Assembly: GCF_013782625.1 (NCBI RefSeq)
Contig: NZ_CP056199.1
Span: 2,684,588 to 2,748,587 of the forward strand
Direction: 5' to 3'
DNA: 64,000 nucleotides
Origin: Enterobacter sp. RHBSTW-00994
Lineage (GTDB): Bacteria; Pseudomonadota; Gammaproteobacteria; Enterobacterales; Enterobacteriaceae
The number at the start of each line of letters is the position of its first letter. The stretch's first letter is position 1. Shown here one piece after another: positions 8,639 to 16,705 of this stretch. The translations under genes were made by a program, and so were the position numbers. Under the pieces are notes generated by a model. That model did no database searches, was not told the origin of the DNA, and saw nothing but the letters and a program-made list of their open reading frames with translations.

Positions 8639-9199
8639 ATGCCATCTCTATATACACTCAATGACCTGCTCGGGCTGCTTGTTTTTTCACAGAAATATCA
8701 CTTTCTGCACAATGATCTGGACTGTCTGATCATTGCATGGGCTGAAGATCAAATCACCGAAGGAAATGATTCGGAGACTCTTTTAATTCTCGCTTCGCTG
8801 GGACTTGATAATGAACCTGAACGGACCGAGGTTGAATTATATCTGTTACGATACATGACAGAACAGCGGATAGATCTGCCACCGCTAAAAACAGCAGCAT
8901 TGGTCTGGATCAAGCTATTTATGAGTCAACTTTCCCAGTGTGCGTCCATCCATGATGCAGAACAGAAAATGTGTTTTCTGGTGTGCCATTGGCTTGAACC
9001 TGATGTAAAGATTTTCGCGGAAGTAGTGGATACCCTGAAATCGCTTTACTGGCATCTCTTTGACGAGTGGGAGGGCACTGGTACAAGCGAAGCAGCAAGG
9101 ATGGATGAGTCAGAATTCTTTGAGCTGATTAATCGCGCGATGCTGCCCTATTCCCGTAAAATTGAGAACCCAGATTGGTTGGATCTGCTTGTGCGGTAA
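8639..9199 (+). CDS. Hypothetical protein, 186 residues, unrecognised
   Basis: I do not recognise this family. The protein is acidic, lacks a signal peptide or membrane segment and looks mostly helical (LGLLVFSQKYHFLHNDLDCLI, then repeated LxxL patterns). A good GGAAAGGG ribosome site precedes the ATG. The coding sequence is visibly more AT-rich than the flanking core genes, which suggests horizontal origin. Orphan proteins of this size and character in such patches are often immunity proteins for polymorphic toxins, but no toxin is visible here, so that is only a guess. Confidence 0.7.
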   Translation: MPSLYTLNDLLGLLVFSQKYHFLHNDLDCLIIAWAEDQITEGNDSETLLILASLGLDNEPERTEVELYLLRYMTEQRIDLPPLKTAALVWIKLFMSQLSQCASIHDAEQKMCFLVCHWLEPDVKIFAEVVDTLKSLYWHLFDEWEGTGTSEAARMDESEFFELINRAMLPYSRKIENPDWLDLLVR

Positions 9200-9432
9200 T
9201 TTATACCCCCCCCTGAAAGGTGTCTTTCCTCTGTGCATAATTCCATCAGATTTGAACTCTTTTTCGCATTTTACTTGAGTATATTCAGCAAAAATTTCAT
9301 CGTTCACTCTATGAACTCAGGTACAAAAGTTAACCTAACTGAATAGCCGCTCAGTGCCAGGAGCGGACGTTAGACATAAGTAGTATCCCTTTTTATAAGT
9401 GCATTATTTTTAATCAAATGAAAGCAATTCCC

Positions 9433-10032
9433 TTAAGTCACCTGACCATAATACCAGCGTTCTCCCGTAAACCACTCATCACGGTCCTCACTTCCATAAT
9501 ATTCGAGAGTGATACCGATTTCCTGTATGTTAGCGGGAAGAACGAGTCCCCACTCAGCTGCAAGGCTACGATCTTTGATCAAAGCCGAAGCACCATTTTC
9601 AGAGCGACCTTCAGTTATAAACCCTTGAAAGTATTCTTCGGATCGATAAAGACAGACCTCACTTGTAAACATATCAGGAAGACATACGACAGCGGTAATT
9701 CGAGGACTGTAATTCATACCAGCAGTAACCGTTATGAGGTTTGAACATGCATTAATTAAAGCTTGCGCACAAGCCGCTTTGGTTTTAAGCGTGCTGCATT
9801 TCCCCTCAACGATATTAATGTCTACTGGAATTTTGAAATTCCAGTAATGCTCATCTTCTGAGAAAATGCTACGTTCAGGGTTGTGAAAAGTACTAGCCCA
9901 ACGGTTAAGAGCTTTTAGGCGTCGGGGAATATTTCTGATTTTGGTTCGATAGTCTCTATTAAGTCGTCTACTCATGAATAGTTTACTTTTTAGCTCGTCA
10001 AACAGTTCGAGTTGTGTCCCTACACAAAGCAT
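9433..10032 (-). CDS. DUF3916-type protein
   Basis: A 199-residue protein matching my memory of the DUF3916 family, which has a basic N-terminal RNIPRRLKALNRW segment, a YWNFKIP motif and VVCLPDMFTSEVCLY in the centre. The function of the family is unknown. The ATG at 10032 has AGGAT close upstream; a second methionine at codon 20 (MSRRLNRDYR) would give a shorter form. No membrane segment or signal is visible. It lies alone on the minus strand in the AT-richer accessory patch, next to another orphan gene. Confidence 0.75.
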   Translation of the reverse strand: MLCVGTQLELFDELKSKLFMSRRLNRDYRTKIRNIPRRLKALNRWASTFHNPERSIFSEDEHYWNFKIPVDINIVEGKCSTLKTKAACAQALINACSNLITVTAGMNYSPRITAVVCLPDMFTSEVCLYRSEEYFQGFITEGRSENGASALIKDRSLAAEWGLVLPANIQEIGITLEYYGSEDRDEWFTGERWYYGQVT

Positions 10033-10156
10033 TCTATCCTAATTTGTTCAGTTTATCGTTATGCATGTAATTTAACGCACCGCAATCGGTTTGCGAGAAA
10101 TTATGTCCGCTTCTCGCTCACTGCGGACCTAGAGTTAACACTTAACCGCTCAGTAG

Positions 10157-10846
10157 CTATTGTGAATCATATAGTGATGTGTTCACCGAACATACCACTG
10201 TGGCATGATCCCACCATGCGTTGTTATTAACTCTTAAAGCAAGTACGTTAAATTGCGCCTCCTGTATCTCATCTGTTAAAGCCGATAGCGGTTTCAGAGT
10301 GCGCCAGGGTTGACCTCCTTTCAGTAAATGATGTCTGACCGGATCATAAGCGCTAATGTCTGCAAAATTACCGGGTATTCCGCACATAGAACTGATCACA
10401 ACCCGTCCTCCGGGTTTGAGCAACCTCTTCATCTCTGCAAAAAAGAGAGTTCGGTCATCATCTATAAGGCAATGCAAACAACTGCCGTCAATAATTAGAT
10501 CAAATGTTGAGTTCTTACATTGATGGAGGCAGCAAACATTTCCGACAAAAAATTGTGCAGAGAGGCCTGCCTGCTGAAAACGTTTCTCTGCCCACCTGAT
10601 AGCGGTTTCAGAAATATCCACACCCCACACTGAATATCCTCTCTCAGCAAGGGACTGTGCAGCCATTGCTCCATTACCACATCCCATTTCCAGTACCGGC
10701 GCACCCAATACGGGTAAATAGTGATGTAGATTGAGCCAATGAAAGATTTTCTCCTGCTGTTTTTTTGCCCTGATGTAACCTTTTCCCGCCCAGGCGACAG
10801 CCCCGTTTGCTATCAATTGCCTGTACTGTTTTTCATAGGGATTCAT
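10157..10846 (-). CDS. Class I SAM-dependent methyltransferase
   Basis: A 229-residue methyltransferase with a standard motif I (VLEMGCGNGAMA), an acidic residue after beta2 (VWGVDIS), and LLKPGGRVVISS for the post-III region. The start at 10846 (MNPYEKQYRQL) is preferred over an in-frame TTG eight codons earlier. The substrate cannot be told; the acidic DGSCLHCLIDDD loop suggests a small molecule. It is a single gene in the accessory patch, separated from neighbours by more than 100 bases on both sides. Confidence 0.85.
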   Translation of the reverse strand: MNPYEKQYRQLIANGAVAWAGKGYIRAKKQQEKIFHWLNLHHYLPVLGAPVLEMGCGNGAMAAQSLAERGYSVWGVDISETAIRWAEKRFQQAGLSAQFFVGNVCCLHQCKNSTFDLIIDGSCLHCLIDDDRTLFFAEMKRLLKPGGRVVISSMCGIPGNFADISAYDPVRHHLLKGGQPWRTLKPLSALTDEIQEAQFNVLALRVNNNAWWDHATVVCSVNTSLYDSQ

Positions 10847-11001
10847 ATTGAAGATGCCTTTTCGCAACAATCTCGTTCAATTTATACGCCATTTATCAAC
10901 GAAATAAAGCTTATGGACACGAATACACGCAATATCGTCCGCTTCTCGCTCAGAGCCGAGGTCATACGTCAGGGCTTGCCGCTTCATGCCAGAAGTGGAC
11001 T

Positions 11002-11301
11002 TTATCTCTCAGGATCCACCCGAACATCCATCAGAATATACTGCGCCACTTTACACGCGTGTTGATCAATCAAGGGAACAAGCCGAGTGAAATGCTCGCT
11101 GGCGCAATGTGCTTCGAGTGCTGCCCGGTCTGGCCACTCTTCAATGAAAATAAAATGCCCCGGATCCTTTTCATCCCGATACAAATCATAAGCAATACAC
11201 AGGGGTTCTTCTTTCGTTGCCGCGATGAGTTCGCGGTAGAAAGGGAGAACGGTGTCGATGCTCTCGGGTTTGATAAAATCTTCGGCGATGACTTTTAGCA
11301 T
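11002..11301 (-). CDS. Putative quinol monooxygenase (ABM domain, YgiN-like)
   Basis: A 99-residue antibiotic-biosynthesis-monooxygenase (ABM) fold protein. The family pattern is clear: MLKVIAEDFIKPESIDTVLPFYRELI, then CIAYDLYRDEKDPGHFIFIEEW and ALEAHCASEHF. Members are small dimeric ferredoxin-like folds that oxidise quinols or other aromatics without cofactor, or bind haem. It is a lone minus-strand gene. Function beyond family is inferred. Confidence 0.88.
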   Translation of the reverse strand: MLKVIAEDFIKPESIDTVLPFYRELIAATKEEPLCIAYDLYRDEKDPGHFIFIEEWPDRAALEAHCASEHFTRLVPLIDQHACKVAQYILMDVRVDPER

Positions 11302-11476
11302 ATGAACTCCTTCATTAAAAATGCGGATACTGGCAGCCTGAAGGGCTGGTCAGTGACAGGTGCGGACATCGATAACATCTGAGTGAGTTAAAGATTATCA
11401 AGCATTACCTGGCGTCAAATTAGTGGGCGATATTTATTAGAATGCATAAACATTGACAAGATAATATGAGGTTTTC

Positions 11477-12022
11477 ATGATCTTCACGAATACACCACGG
11501 CTCATTCTTCGCGCATTCAAAGCGAAAGATGCATCTTCCCTTCTCGATTACCTGTTTTCACCTCGCTCGCCTTGTTTCCAGGACGAGAAACTCAATTCGC
11601 TGGAAGATGCGGCCGCAGAAGTCGACAGAAGAGCCCACGACAACAGCCAGTTTGCTGTATGTCTTAAAGAGACAGATGAACTGATTGGTCATCTCTTTGC
11701 TGATAATAGTGAAGAACCTGACAGGAATACGTGGTCAGTTGGATGGCATTTTAACAAACGTTACGAGGGTCAGGGGTATGCCACTGAATCCGTCACAGCA
11801 CTGTTTCAATATTTGTTTTCTGAAAAAGAAGCCAGACGTCTTTATGCATATGTTGAAGACTACAATTTATCTTCTCAGAAGCTTTGCGTTCGCCTCCATA
11901 TGCGGCAAGAGGGCTGTTTTAAAGAATTTGTCTCGTTCATACAGGATGATGGTGAAGAAACATATGATGATACCTTTATCTTCGCACTGCTGAAAAAAGA
12001 GTGGCAATCGTTTAATGAGTGA
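11477..12022 (+). CDS. GNAT-family N-acetyltransferase (RimJ/RimL-like)
   Basis: A 181-residue acetyltransferase. It starts TPRLILRAFKAKDA, the usual opening of RimJ/RimL-type GNATs. It carries the acetyl-CoA loop KRYEGQGYATE and, further on, the ARRLYAYVEDYNLSSQKLCVRL motif in which family members normally have N.AS..v.eKlGF. Substrate may be a ribosomal N-terminus or a small molecule. Upstream AATATGAGGTTTTC gives a GAGG ribosome site. Single gene; neighbours do not suggest a pathway. Confidence 0.87.
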   Translation: MIFTNTPRLILRAFKAKDASSLLDYLFSPRSPCFQDEKLNSLEDAAAEVDRRAHDNSQFAVCLKETDELIGHLFADNSEEPDRNTWSVGWHFNKRYEGQGYATESVTALFQYLFSEKEARRLYAYVEDYNLSSQKLCVRLHMRQEGCFKEFVSFIQDDGEETYDDTFIFALLKKEWQSFNE

Positions 12023-12279
12023 CCTCTGGCAGCAGACACTGGCTTATCGCTGCCTATCAACTATCTCTCATACTGATGGACAGATTGATGGCCCGTCCAG
12101 GGGAGAACTGTCTGATCCGGATATCCCAGTGTGCCAGAAGCAGACCTTTCTAAAGCAATTGTGTGTCAACAAAGTGGCGGCAGGTCAGGGGCTTAGTTCA
12201 TTTCAGGGATGTTATGGTAGATTGCTTGTCAGTTAGAAAGCCGCCTAATCAAATAACCATGGAAAGGAGAGTAATCGGT

Positions 12280-12684
12280 ATGACGATTTTAGTGACGATA
12301 CAGGCTCAGCTCATTACTGGAGAAGCGCAGGTGATAAAAAGCCTGGCTCCTGAGGGGATGCTGGCCGCCGTATTTGAAGACGACGGCCGGACCGGGTATT
12401 TCTACGCGCTCGATGAGTCCGTTGAAGGAAACCCAATTCAGGATGCAGTACATATCTACAATGCCGAGGATATTTCAGATGGGCACATTCCTTCTGACGT
12501 TAAAATCGGCTGGTCAGAAGACAGTCAGAGGTGCGTGCTCCTTATCAACGGGTATCCGCATGGAGCATTCGATTTCGTGGGGAAAAATGGGTACTGCAGG
12601 AGCGGATTTCCTCCCCCGATAAACAAGGTATGGTCTGTGTCTGGCCATGAGTGGAGCGATTCGGTGGATGACTTTTTCCGGTGA
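12280..12684 (+). CDS. DUF2251-type protein
   Basis: A 134-residue protein that resembles the DUF2251 family (AVFEDDGRTGYFYALD, then NAEDI and a VKIGWSEDSQRCVLLING stretch). Function is unknown. The start at 12280 follows AAGGAG at 12264-12269; the open frame extends 39 codons upstream without family residues. No signal peptide or membrane segment. The sequence after its stop carries the remnant of another gene, so this gene may have arrived by insertion into that locus. Confidence 0.75.
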   Translation: MTILVTIQAQLITGEAQVIKSLAPEGMLAAVFEDDGRTGYFYALDESVEGNPIQDAVHIYNAEDISDGHIPSDVKIGWSEDSQRCVLLINGYPHGAFDFVGKNGYCRSGFPPPINKVWSVSGHEWSDSVDDFFR

Positions 12685-12700
12685 GTTAACGTGTGCTTAA

Positions 12701-12952
12701 CGCCTGCCGTTATTCTCTATCTATATTGATAATGTCACTCTGAAGAGGGCGGACGATTTCCTGGACTCTCAGGAGATAGACTATGTATTCCGAATGCCCG
12801 ATTCTACGGTGAGTTCAACCGATGGATGCAACACACTTATTGAACCGCTCTACCAGACTCATGCCATCACTCACGACGCGATCCCCGGCATCAACGCGCT
12901 ACGTGGCAATGTCGGCATTGAACGGTTTCTACTCTCAGGAGCTCTGATATGA
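12701..12952 (+). pseudogene. 3' remnant of an unrecognised gene, coupled to glutathione peroxidase
   Basis: A frame open from the stop at 12698-12700 to TGA 12950-12952 encodes protein-like sequence (NVTLKRADDFLDSQEIDYVF, later ITHDAIPGINALRGNVGIERF). Only a 52-codon part could start with ATG (12794), and no good ribosome site precedes it. Its stop overlaps the glutathione peroxidase start as ATGA, the usual sign of an operon. I read it as the surviving C-terminal end of a gene whose 5' part has been lost. I do not recognise the family. Confidence 0.5.
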
Positions 12953-13431
12953 CCACCTTCTATCAATTTACTGCCACCAGCCTGCGCGGCCAGACCATCT
13001 CAATGACTGACTATGCAGGCAAGCTGGTTCTGGTGGTGAATACTGCCAGCCATTGCGGCTTCACGCCACAATATGCTGGCCTTGAAGCACTCTATAAGAA
13101 ATATGCTGTCCAGGGGCTTGTGGTGCTGGGTTTCCCCTGCAACCAGTTTGGTAAGCAGGAACCCGGTGGTGCTGAGGAAATCGGGCTGACCTGTCACGTC
13201 AACTACGGTGTGAGCTTCCCCATGTTCGAGAAAGTGGAGGTCAACGGCGTCGCCGCGCACCCGATGTTTCGTTACCTGAAAAACGAGTTGCCCGGCGTTC
13301 TGGGCGGACGGATCAAGTGGAATTTCACGAAGTTCCTGATCGGTCGCGACGGTACACCACTCATGCGTTTTGCGCCGTTCACGACTCCGGAGAAAATAGA
13401 AGCCTCCATCCTTGCTGCACTCAAGATCTGA
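12949..13431 (+). CDS. Glutathione peroxidase family protein (thiol peroxidase)
   Basis: A 160-residue GPx reducing hydroperoxides. Catalytic Cys36 lies in ASHCGFTPQY, followed by the signature GFPCNQFGKQEPG (with Gln70) and WNFTKF (Trp124, Asn125). Cys82 in LTCHVNYG is in the position of the resolving cysteine of thioredoxin-dependent, non-selenium GPx enzymes, so thioredoxin is the likely reductant. It is cytoplasmic, with no signal peptide. The start at 12949 overlaps the stop of the upstream remnant by four bases. It is distinct from BtuE, whose E. coli sequence starts MQDSILTT. Confidence 0.93.
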   Translation: MTTFYQFTATSLRGQTISMTDYAGKLVLVVNTASHCGFTPQYAGLEALYKKYAVQGLVVLGFPCNQFGKQEPGGAEEIGLTCHVNYGVSFPMFEKVEVNGVAAHPMFRYLKNELPGVLGGRIKWNFTKFLIGRDGTPLMRFAPFTTPEKIEASILAALKI

Positions 13432-13604
13432 GTGTCCCTGTTATTCGACACATTTACTTTTCGCACACGTTCACCAAACGGTTAGTATTCGTGCAAGATT
13501 CATGTTCGCTCTATGCCAGAAGTCTGGCTATGTTCCTCCCAAACCGTTTTTGATGTTACCTGAGGCGAACGGCCTTCACCGTCATTGTAAAAAAGGAATC
13601 TCCT

Positions 13605-13841
13605 GTGTCTGAGATTAAATATGAACTGAGGCGTGGAAGCGACGTACTACGTGATGGCATGTATCTGGAGTTATCTATAGGTGAAACATCGCCTTTACAA
13701 CAAGTTGCAGAGGTCTTCTACTCTGACATTACACACGAATTCTTTCTGACTTGTTACGAAGAGAACATTCCTCTGGCGCAAATTGAAAAATTGATTTCGG
13801 CGGCAAGAAAGTCTCTCCCACCACTCGAACCAGAACAATAA
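13605..13841 (+). CDS. Hypothetical protein, 78 residues
   Basis: A small acidic protein starting with GTG eight bases after AAGGA. It reads as compact soluble protein (LYLELSIGET-like strands, then a helix AQIEKLISAARKSL). No family recognised. Its 3' 88 bases lie antisense to the end of the next gene, which is unusual for two real genes. Both have ribosome sites and protein-like composition, so I keep both. Confidence 0.6.
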   Translation: MSEIKYELRRGSDVLRDGMYLELSIGETSPLQQVAEVFYSDITHEFFLTCYEENIPLAQIEKLISAARKSLPPLEPEQ

Positions 13842-14101
13842 TAAGTATACATATCGCGAAATGCCTTATCCTGCTTGATTACCATTCCCCTGAGCAAAGA
13901 GGCTTTTTCGTTATTCCATTCATCAACGATACCCTGGCACGCCTTATAAACATCATTAACGATTTTCTCAGCAGGAACCGTCGAGTCAATATAGGGAATG
14001 GTATGTTTGTTTAGGCATACGGCGATTGGCGGACCATAACCATGATCTTCGGCATGTAGGGTGATAGCAATAAGTAGTGTAAACAACGTTAAAAATCTCA
14101 A
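13754..14101 (-). CDS. Small secreted hypothetical protein
   Basis: A 115-residue protein with a signal peptide (MRFLTLFTLLIAITLHA, cleavage before EDHG) and four cysteines in the mature part, which suits a periplasmic disulfide protein. The start is TTG preceded by AGGA at nine bases; the next methionine lies far downstream past the signal. The family is not recognised. The last 88 bases overlap the opposite-strand 78-residue gene. Confidence 0.6.
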   Translation of the reverse strand: MRFLTLFTLLIAITLHAEDHGYGPPIAVCLNKHTIPYIDSTVPAEKIVNDVYKACQGIVDEWNNEKASLLRGMVIKQDKAFRDMYTYYCSGSSGGRDFLAAEINFSICARGMFSS

Positions 14102-14294
14102 TTCTATTTTTCCTGCTAAACGATGTTCCGGAAAACTCTTGTCCTCGGTGTAATTGTCGACTTGTACAATAGATCTTTAGCTGAGGCTGATTTAGTGAGC
14201 CTGTGCTGAGTGCTCAGGGCTTCCCTGAAAATGGGCCGAGAAAGCCGGTTTATCGAATTTTTTTGAGTGGACAACGTCTCCAACGTAGCGATTT

Positions 14295-14316
14295 CCAGCG
14301 TTTGAAAAAACGCTGG
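14295..14316. terminator. Hairpin in the 14.1-14.4 kb gap
   Basis: CCAGCGTTT and AAACGCTGG flank a GAAA loop, a perfect 9-bp stem. No T-run follows on either strand beyond the stem itself, so it may be a weak terminator or simply a structured spacer. Nothing else is seen in the gap 14102-14377 apart from a T-rich tract near 14257. Confidence 0.4.
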
Positions 14317-14377
14317 CTTAAATGAATGCGGGACGTTTTTTTACACGCGCCTCTCGCGACAACCCAGCCCCTGAGCG

Positions 14378-15142
14378 CTATTTTTGCGAACAGCAAGCGA
14401 TGTAGTTCAGTTGATGACGGTTACGGCGGAAGAATCTGAACATGCCCAGGAAGCGCGTTCGGTTCTCATGGGTGCGTAACCCGTTAAACAGGATTTTCGC
14501 CGTTCGCACCAGCCCTTCGTCGCGAATCAGCCCCTGAGGTGACATAAGCGACATCGCCCCGTGTTGGGTAGTGACTGACCGGAAACCCCTCGCGAGAAAC
14601 AGTGCTTTCCACGCAGACTCCGCCATAGGGCTGACATTGGATTTCACAATCTCTGCCAGTTGCGTCTGCCTGCCCGTCTCCAGCCGCTCGTTGGTAAACA
14701 TGATGTCATGCGTCAGCAGACGGCCGCCGGGTTTGAGCACGCGATAGTACTCATCGATCAACCGGGTCTTGGCCTTATCCACGTACATGGTCAGCATCGC
14801 TTCGTTAATGACAACGTCGAAGGCATCGTCGGCGAAGGGTAGCGATGTGGCGTTCGCTTCCAGTACCTGAATTTTATCCTGCAGACCAGCTGCAGCAACG
14901 TTTTGCCGCGCCTTGTTCAGCGCATTGTTGTCCATATCAACGGCGTATATCGTGCAGCCAAAACGCTGCGCCAGTTCGATAGAAGTGGTTCCCATATTGC
15001 AGGCGACCTCCAACACGATGCTGTCCGCCGTGAGATTCGACTGATTGAACAGCCACTCGGTTGCATCAACGCCGCCAGGCCGCAAACGGGTCTTCCCCAG
15101 GCTGGCTAAGAAGGTATGTCCGGCTTTCTCACTTGCGTTCAT
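14378..15142 (-). CDS. SAM-dependent methyltransferase, UbiE/Coq5-like fold
   Basis: About 254 residues. The fold is clear from YAVDMDNNAL (acidic end of beta2), NATSLPFADDAFDVV (motif II) and RVLKPGGRLLTHD (post-II). Motif I reads VLEVACNMGTTS, in which ACNMG replaces the usual GxGxG; some family branches have this form. The start at 15142 (MNASEKAGHTF) has GGGGAC upstream; an ATG nine codons earlier is possible. The substrate is unknown. It is divergent from the TetR gene, leaving a 272-base shared promoter region. Confidence 0.83.
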   Translation of the reverse strand: MNASEKAGHTFLASLGKTRLRPGGVDATEWLFNQSNLTADSIVLEVACNMGTTSIELAQRFGCTIYAVDMDNNALNKARQNVAAAGLQDKIQVLEANATSLPFADDAFDVVINEAMLTMYVDKAKTRLIDEYYRVLKPGGRLLTHDIMFTNERLETGRQTQLAEIVKSNVSPMAESAWKALFLARGFRSVTTQHGAMSLMSPQGLIRDEGLVRTAKILFNGLRTHENRTRFLGMFRFFRRNRHQLNYIACCSQK

Positions 15143-15373
15143 GATTGCGTCCCCAACTATAAGTTGCATTTATAATGAAACTTATCACATGGAGCAATGA
15201 ATGAGAATGATTTTCATCACCAGACAATTGCATGATGATCCTGACTCCTTTTTTCAGACTGCTCTGGCTGCCAGTAATCCCCTTTTATAAGCGAGCATTC
15301 CTCTCTTCCCGATACCCATTACGCGATCCCCATCCAGGCATTCAAGGCGTATACATGGCATAATAATGTGAGT

Positions 15374-15389
15374 ACTGTACGGTGTAGTT
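15374..15389. promoter_or_regulatory. Putative TetR operator in front of tetR
   Basis: ACTGTACGGTGTAGTT, 26 bases before the TetR start and just downstream of an AT-rich TAATAAT that could be a -10. Fifteen of 16 bases recur before the DUF3313-pqi operon. The core ACTGTACGGT is close to a palindrome (ACYGTACRGT), as expected for a TetR dimer. The matching sites also share flanking AATGTGA and TTGATC. Autoregulation is inferred. Confidence 0.6.
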
Positions 15390-15414
15390 ATTTTTTGATC
15401 AGTAAGGGTTCAAC

Positions 15415-16038
15415 ATGAAGGTACTGACGCAAGCGCGCCGCCAGAGGATCGTAGCTGCCGCCGCTGAGGTGTTTCTGGAGATTGGGTACGAGCGTGCCTC
15501 AATGGATGAAGTGGCCAGACGTGCGGGTGGATCCAAGGCCACGCTGTATAAATACTTCTCTTCAAAAGAGGCGTTGTTTGAAACGGTTGTGCGCAATTAC
15601 AGCGCCAGGTTTCTCACCGAAGCCGCGAGCGGGCTCACGCAACCCGACAACCAGCGTCTCTCCCTGGAGCAAAGGCTCGTCCGCTTTGGTGAAGATATGC
15701 TCCGGGTGGTGGCAGGGGATAACCAGGCACTTCAGATCTATCGCGTTGTGCTGGGTGAAGCCGGTCATTCCGATATCGGACAACGGTTTCTGGAATCCGG
15801 TATCCGGCAAAGTATGGAAGCGCTGGCTCAGGAAATGAAAGCGGCGATGGAACGGGGGGAACTGGCAGCATCGGCCCCAATGCTTCGCGCCATCCAGTTT
15901 ACGTCCCTGATCAAGGCAGAAACCGAGGTGTTATTTTTCTTGCGAGATATGCCTGATTTCTCTCAGGAAAAAATCAGCGAGATGGTCACAAATGGTGTGC
16001 GTCTCTTTCTGGACGGCGCAGTTAAAAAGCCTGAATAA
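15415..16038 (+). CDS. TetR/AcrR-family transcriptional regulator (AefR-like)
   Basis: A 207-residue repressor. Residues about 9-55 are the TetR helix-turn-helix (RIVAAAAEVFLEIGYERASM then VARRAGGSKATLYKYFSSKE). The C-terminal domain resembles the AefR-like branch. It is convergent to the adjacent pqi-like operon (62 bases between stops), and an almost identical 16-nt element precedes both its own gene and that operon. The simplest reading is that it represses itself and the operon until an unknown ligand, perhaps a membrane-active compound, binds. Confidence 0.93.
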   Translation: MKVLTQARRQRIVAAAAEVFLEIGYERASMDEVARRAGGSKATLYKYFSSKEALFETVVRNYSARFLTEAASGLTQPDNQRLSLEQRLVRFGEDMLRVVAGDNQALQIYRVVLGEAGHSDIGQRFLESGIRQSMEALAQEMKAAMERGELAASAPMLRAIQFTSLIKAETEVLFFLRDMPDFSQEKISEMVTNGVRLFLDGAVKKPE

Positions 16039-16099
16039 CACGTCCCTGCCCTGTTACCGGGCGCGTTCCATCGAACCCGGTTTTTGGCGCTGACCGAAA

Positions 16100-16705
16100 C
16101 TAATCGCGACGACATACAGCCGTACCCGTTGCCATCCAGTGAGTCGCCGTCTGTCCAATCTGACGAGCCAGCCGTTCAATCACACTCTGCCAGGCAGCAA
16201 ACATGTCCGTCGGATCGCCGGAGAGAGGTTGCGACAGGTGGCTTTCGCACACCAGCCGACGATTCCCTGACTCTCGTTGAGTGGATAAGCTCCAGCTAGC
16301 ATCCAGAGTAACGGCATTACCCGGCCAGCTATCAAAACGCCGAACCTGCAATAGGATGCGCACCACCGGTTTGTTGTTATCCCTCGCCAACCCGGCCACA
16401 TCCACGGTATTGAGTTGCTGCGTCATTCTGAGGGACAGCGCCGCCTGCACCTCATCCCCCAACGGACTTAACCAGCGTTCGTTGTCCAGAACAACCACAC
16501 CGTTGTCGCTTTGGCGAACCACAATCTGTGGCATATCCAGTTGAGCAGGAACACCAACGGGCAACAGATCGATCACAAAATCGGACGGCGTGACAACACG
16601 GGATACGGGGTCGGTATTGACCAGCGTGTGGTAACGCACCTGGGGAGATGAACAACCGGCCAGCCCGCACGCGACACCGATGACGAGACAGAAAACAGTT
16701 TTCAC
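16100..16705 (-). CDS. PqiC-like outer-membrane lipoprotein
   Basis: A 201-residue lipoprotein of the PqiC/YmbA family. The signal ends in lipobox LAGC (Cys18), and the mature part begins SSPQVRYHTL, typical of the family. In E. coli PqiC sits on the outer membrane inner leaflet and completes the PqiABC lipid-transport bridge. The GTG start overlaps the stop of the MCE gene as GTGA and has AAGGAG upstream, so it is translated with it. It is the last gene of the five-gene operon. Confidence 0.9.
   Translation of the reverse strand: MKTVFCLVIGVACGLAGCSSPQVRYHTLVNTDPVSRVVTPSDFVIDLLPVGVPAQLDMPQIVVRQSDNGVVVLDNERWLSPLGDEVQAALSLRMTQQLNTVDVAGLARDNNKPVVRILLQVRRFDSWPGNAVTLDASWSLSTQRESGNRRLVCESHLSQPLSGDPTDMFAAWQSVIERLARQIGQTATHWMATGTAVCRRD

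Noticed and set aside
12015..12236. 73-codon ORF starting in the GNAT stop
   Set aside because: No family, no independent ribosome site, and it runs through a GTGCCAGAAG repeat copy.
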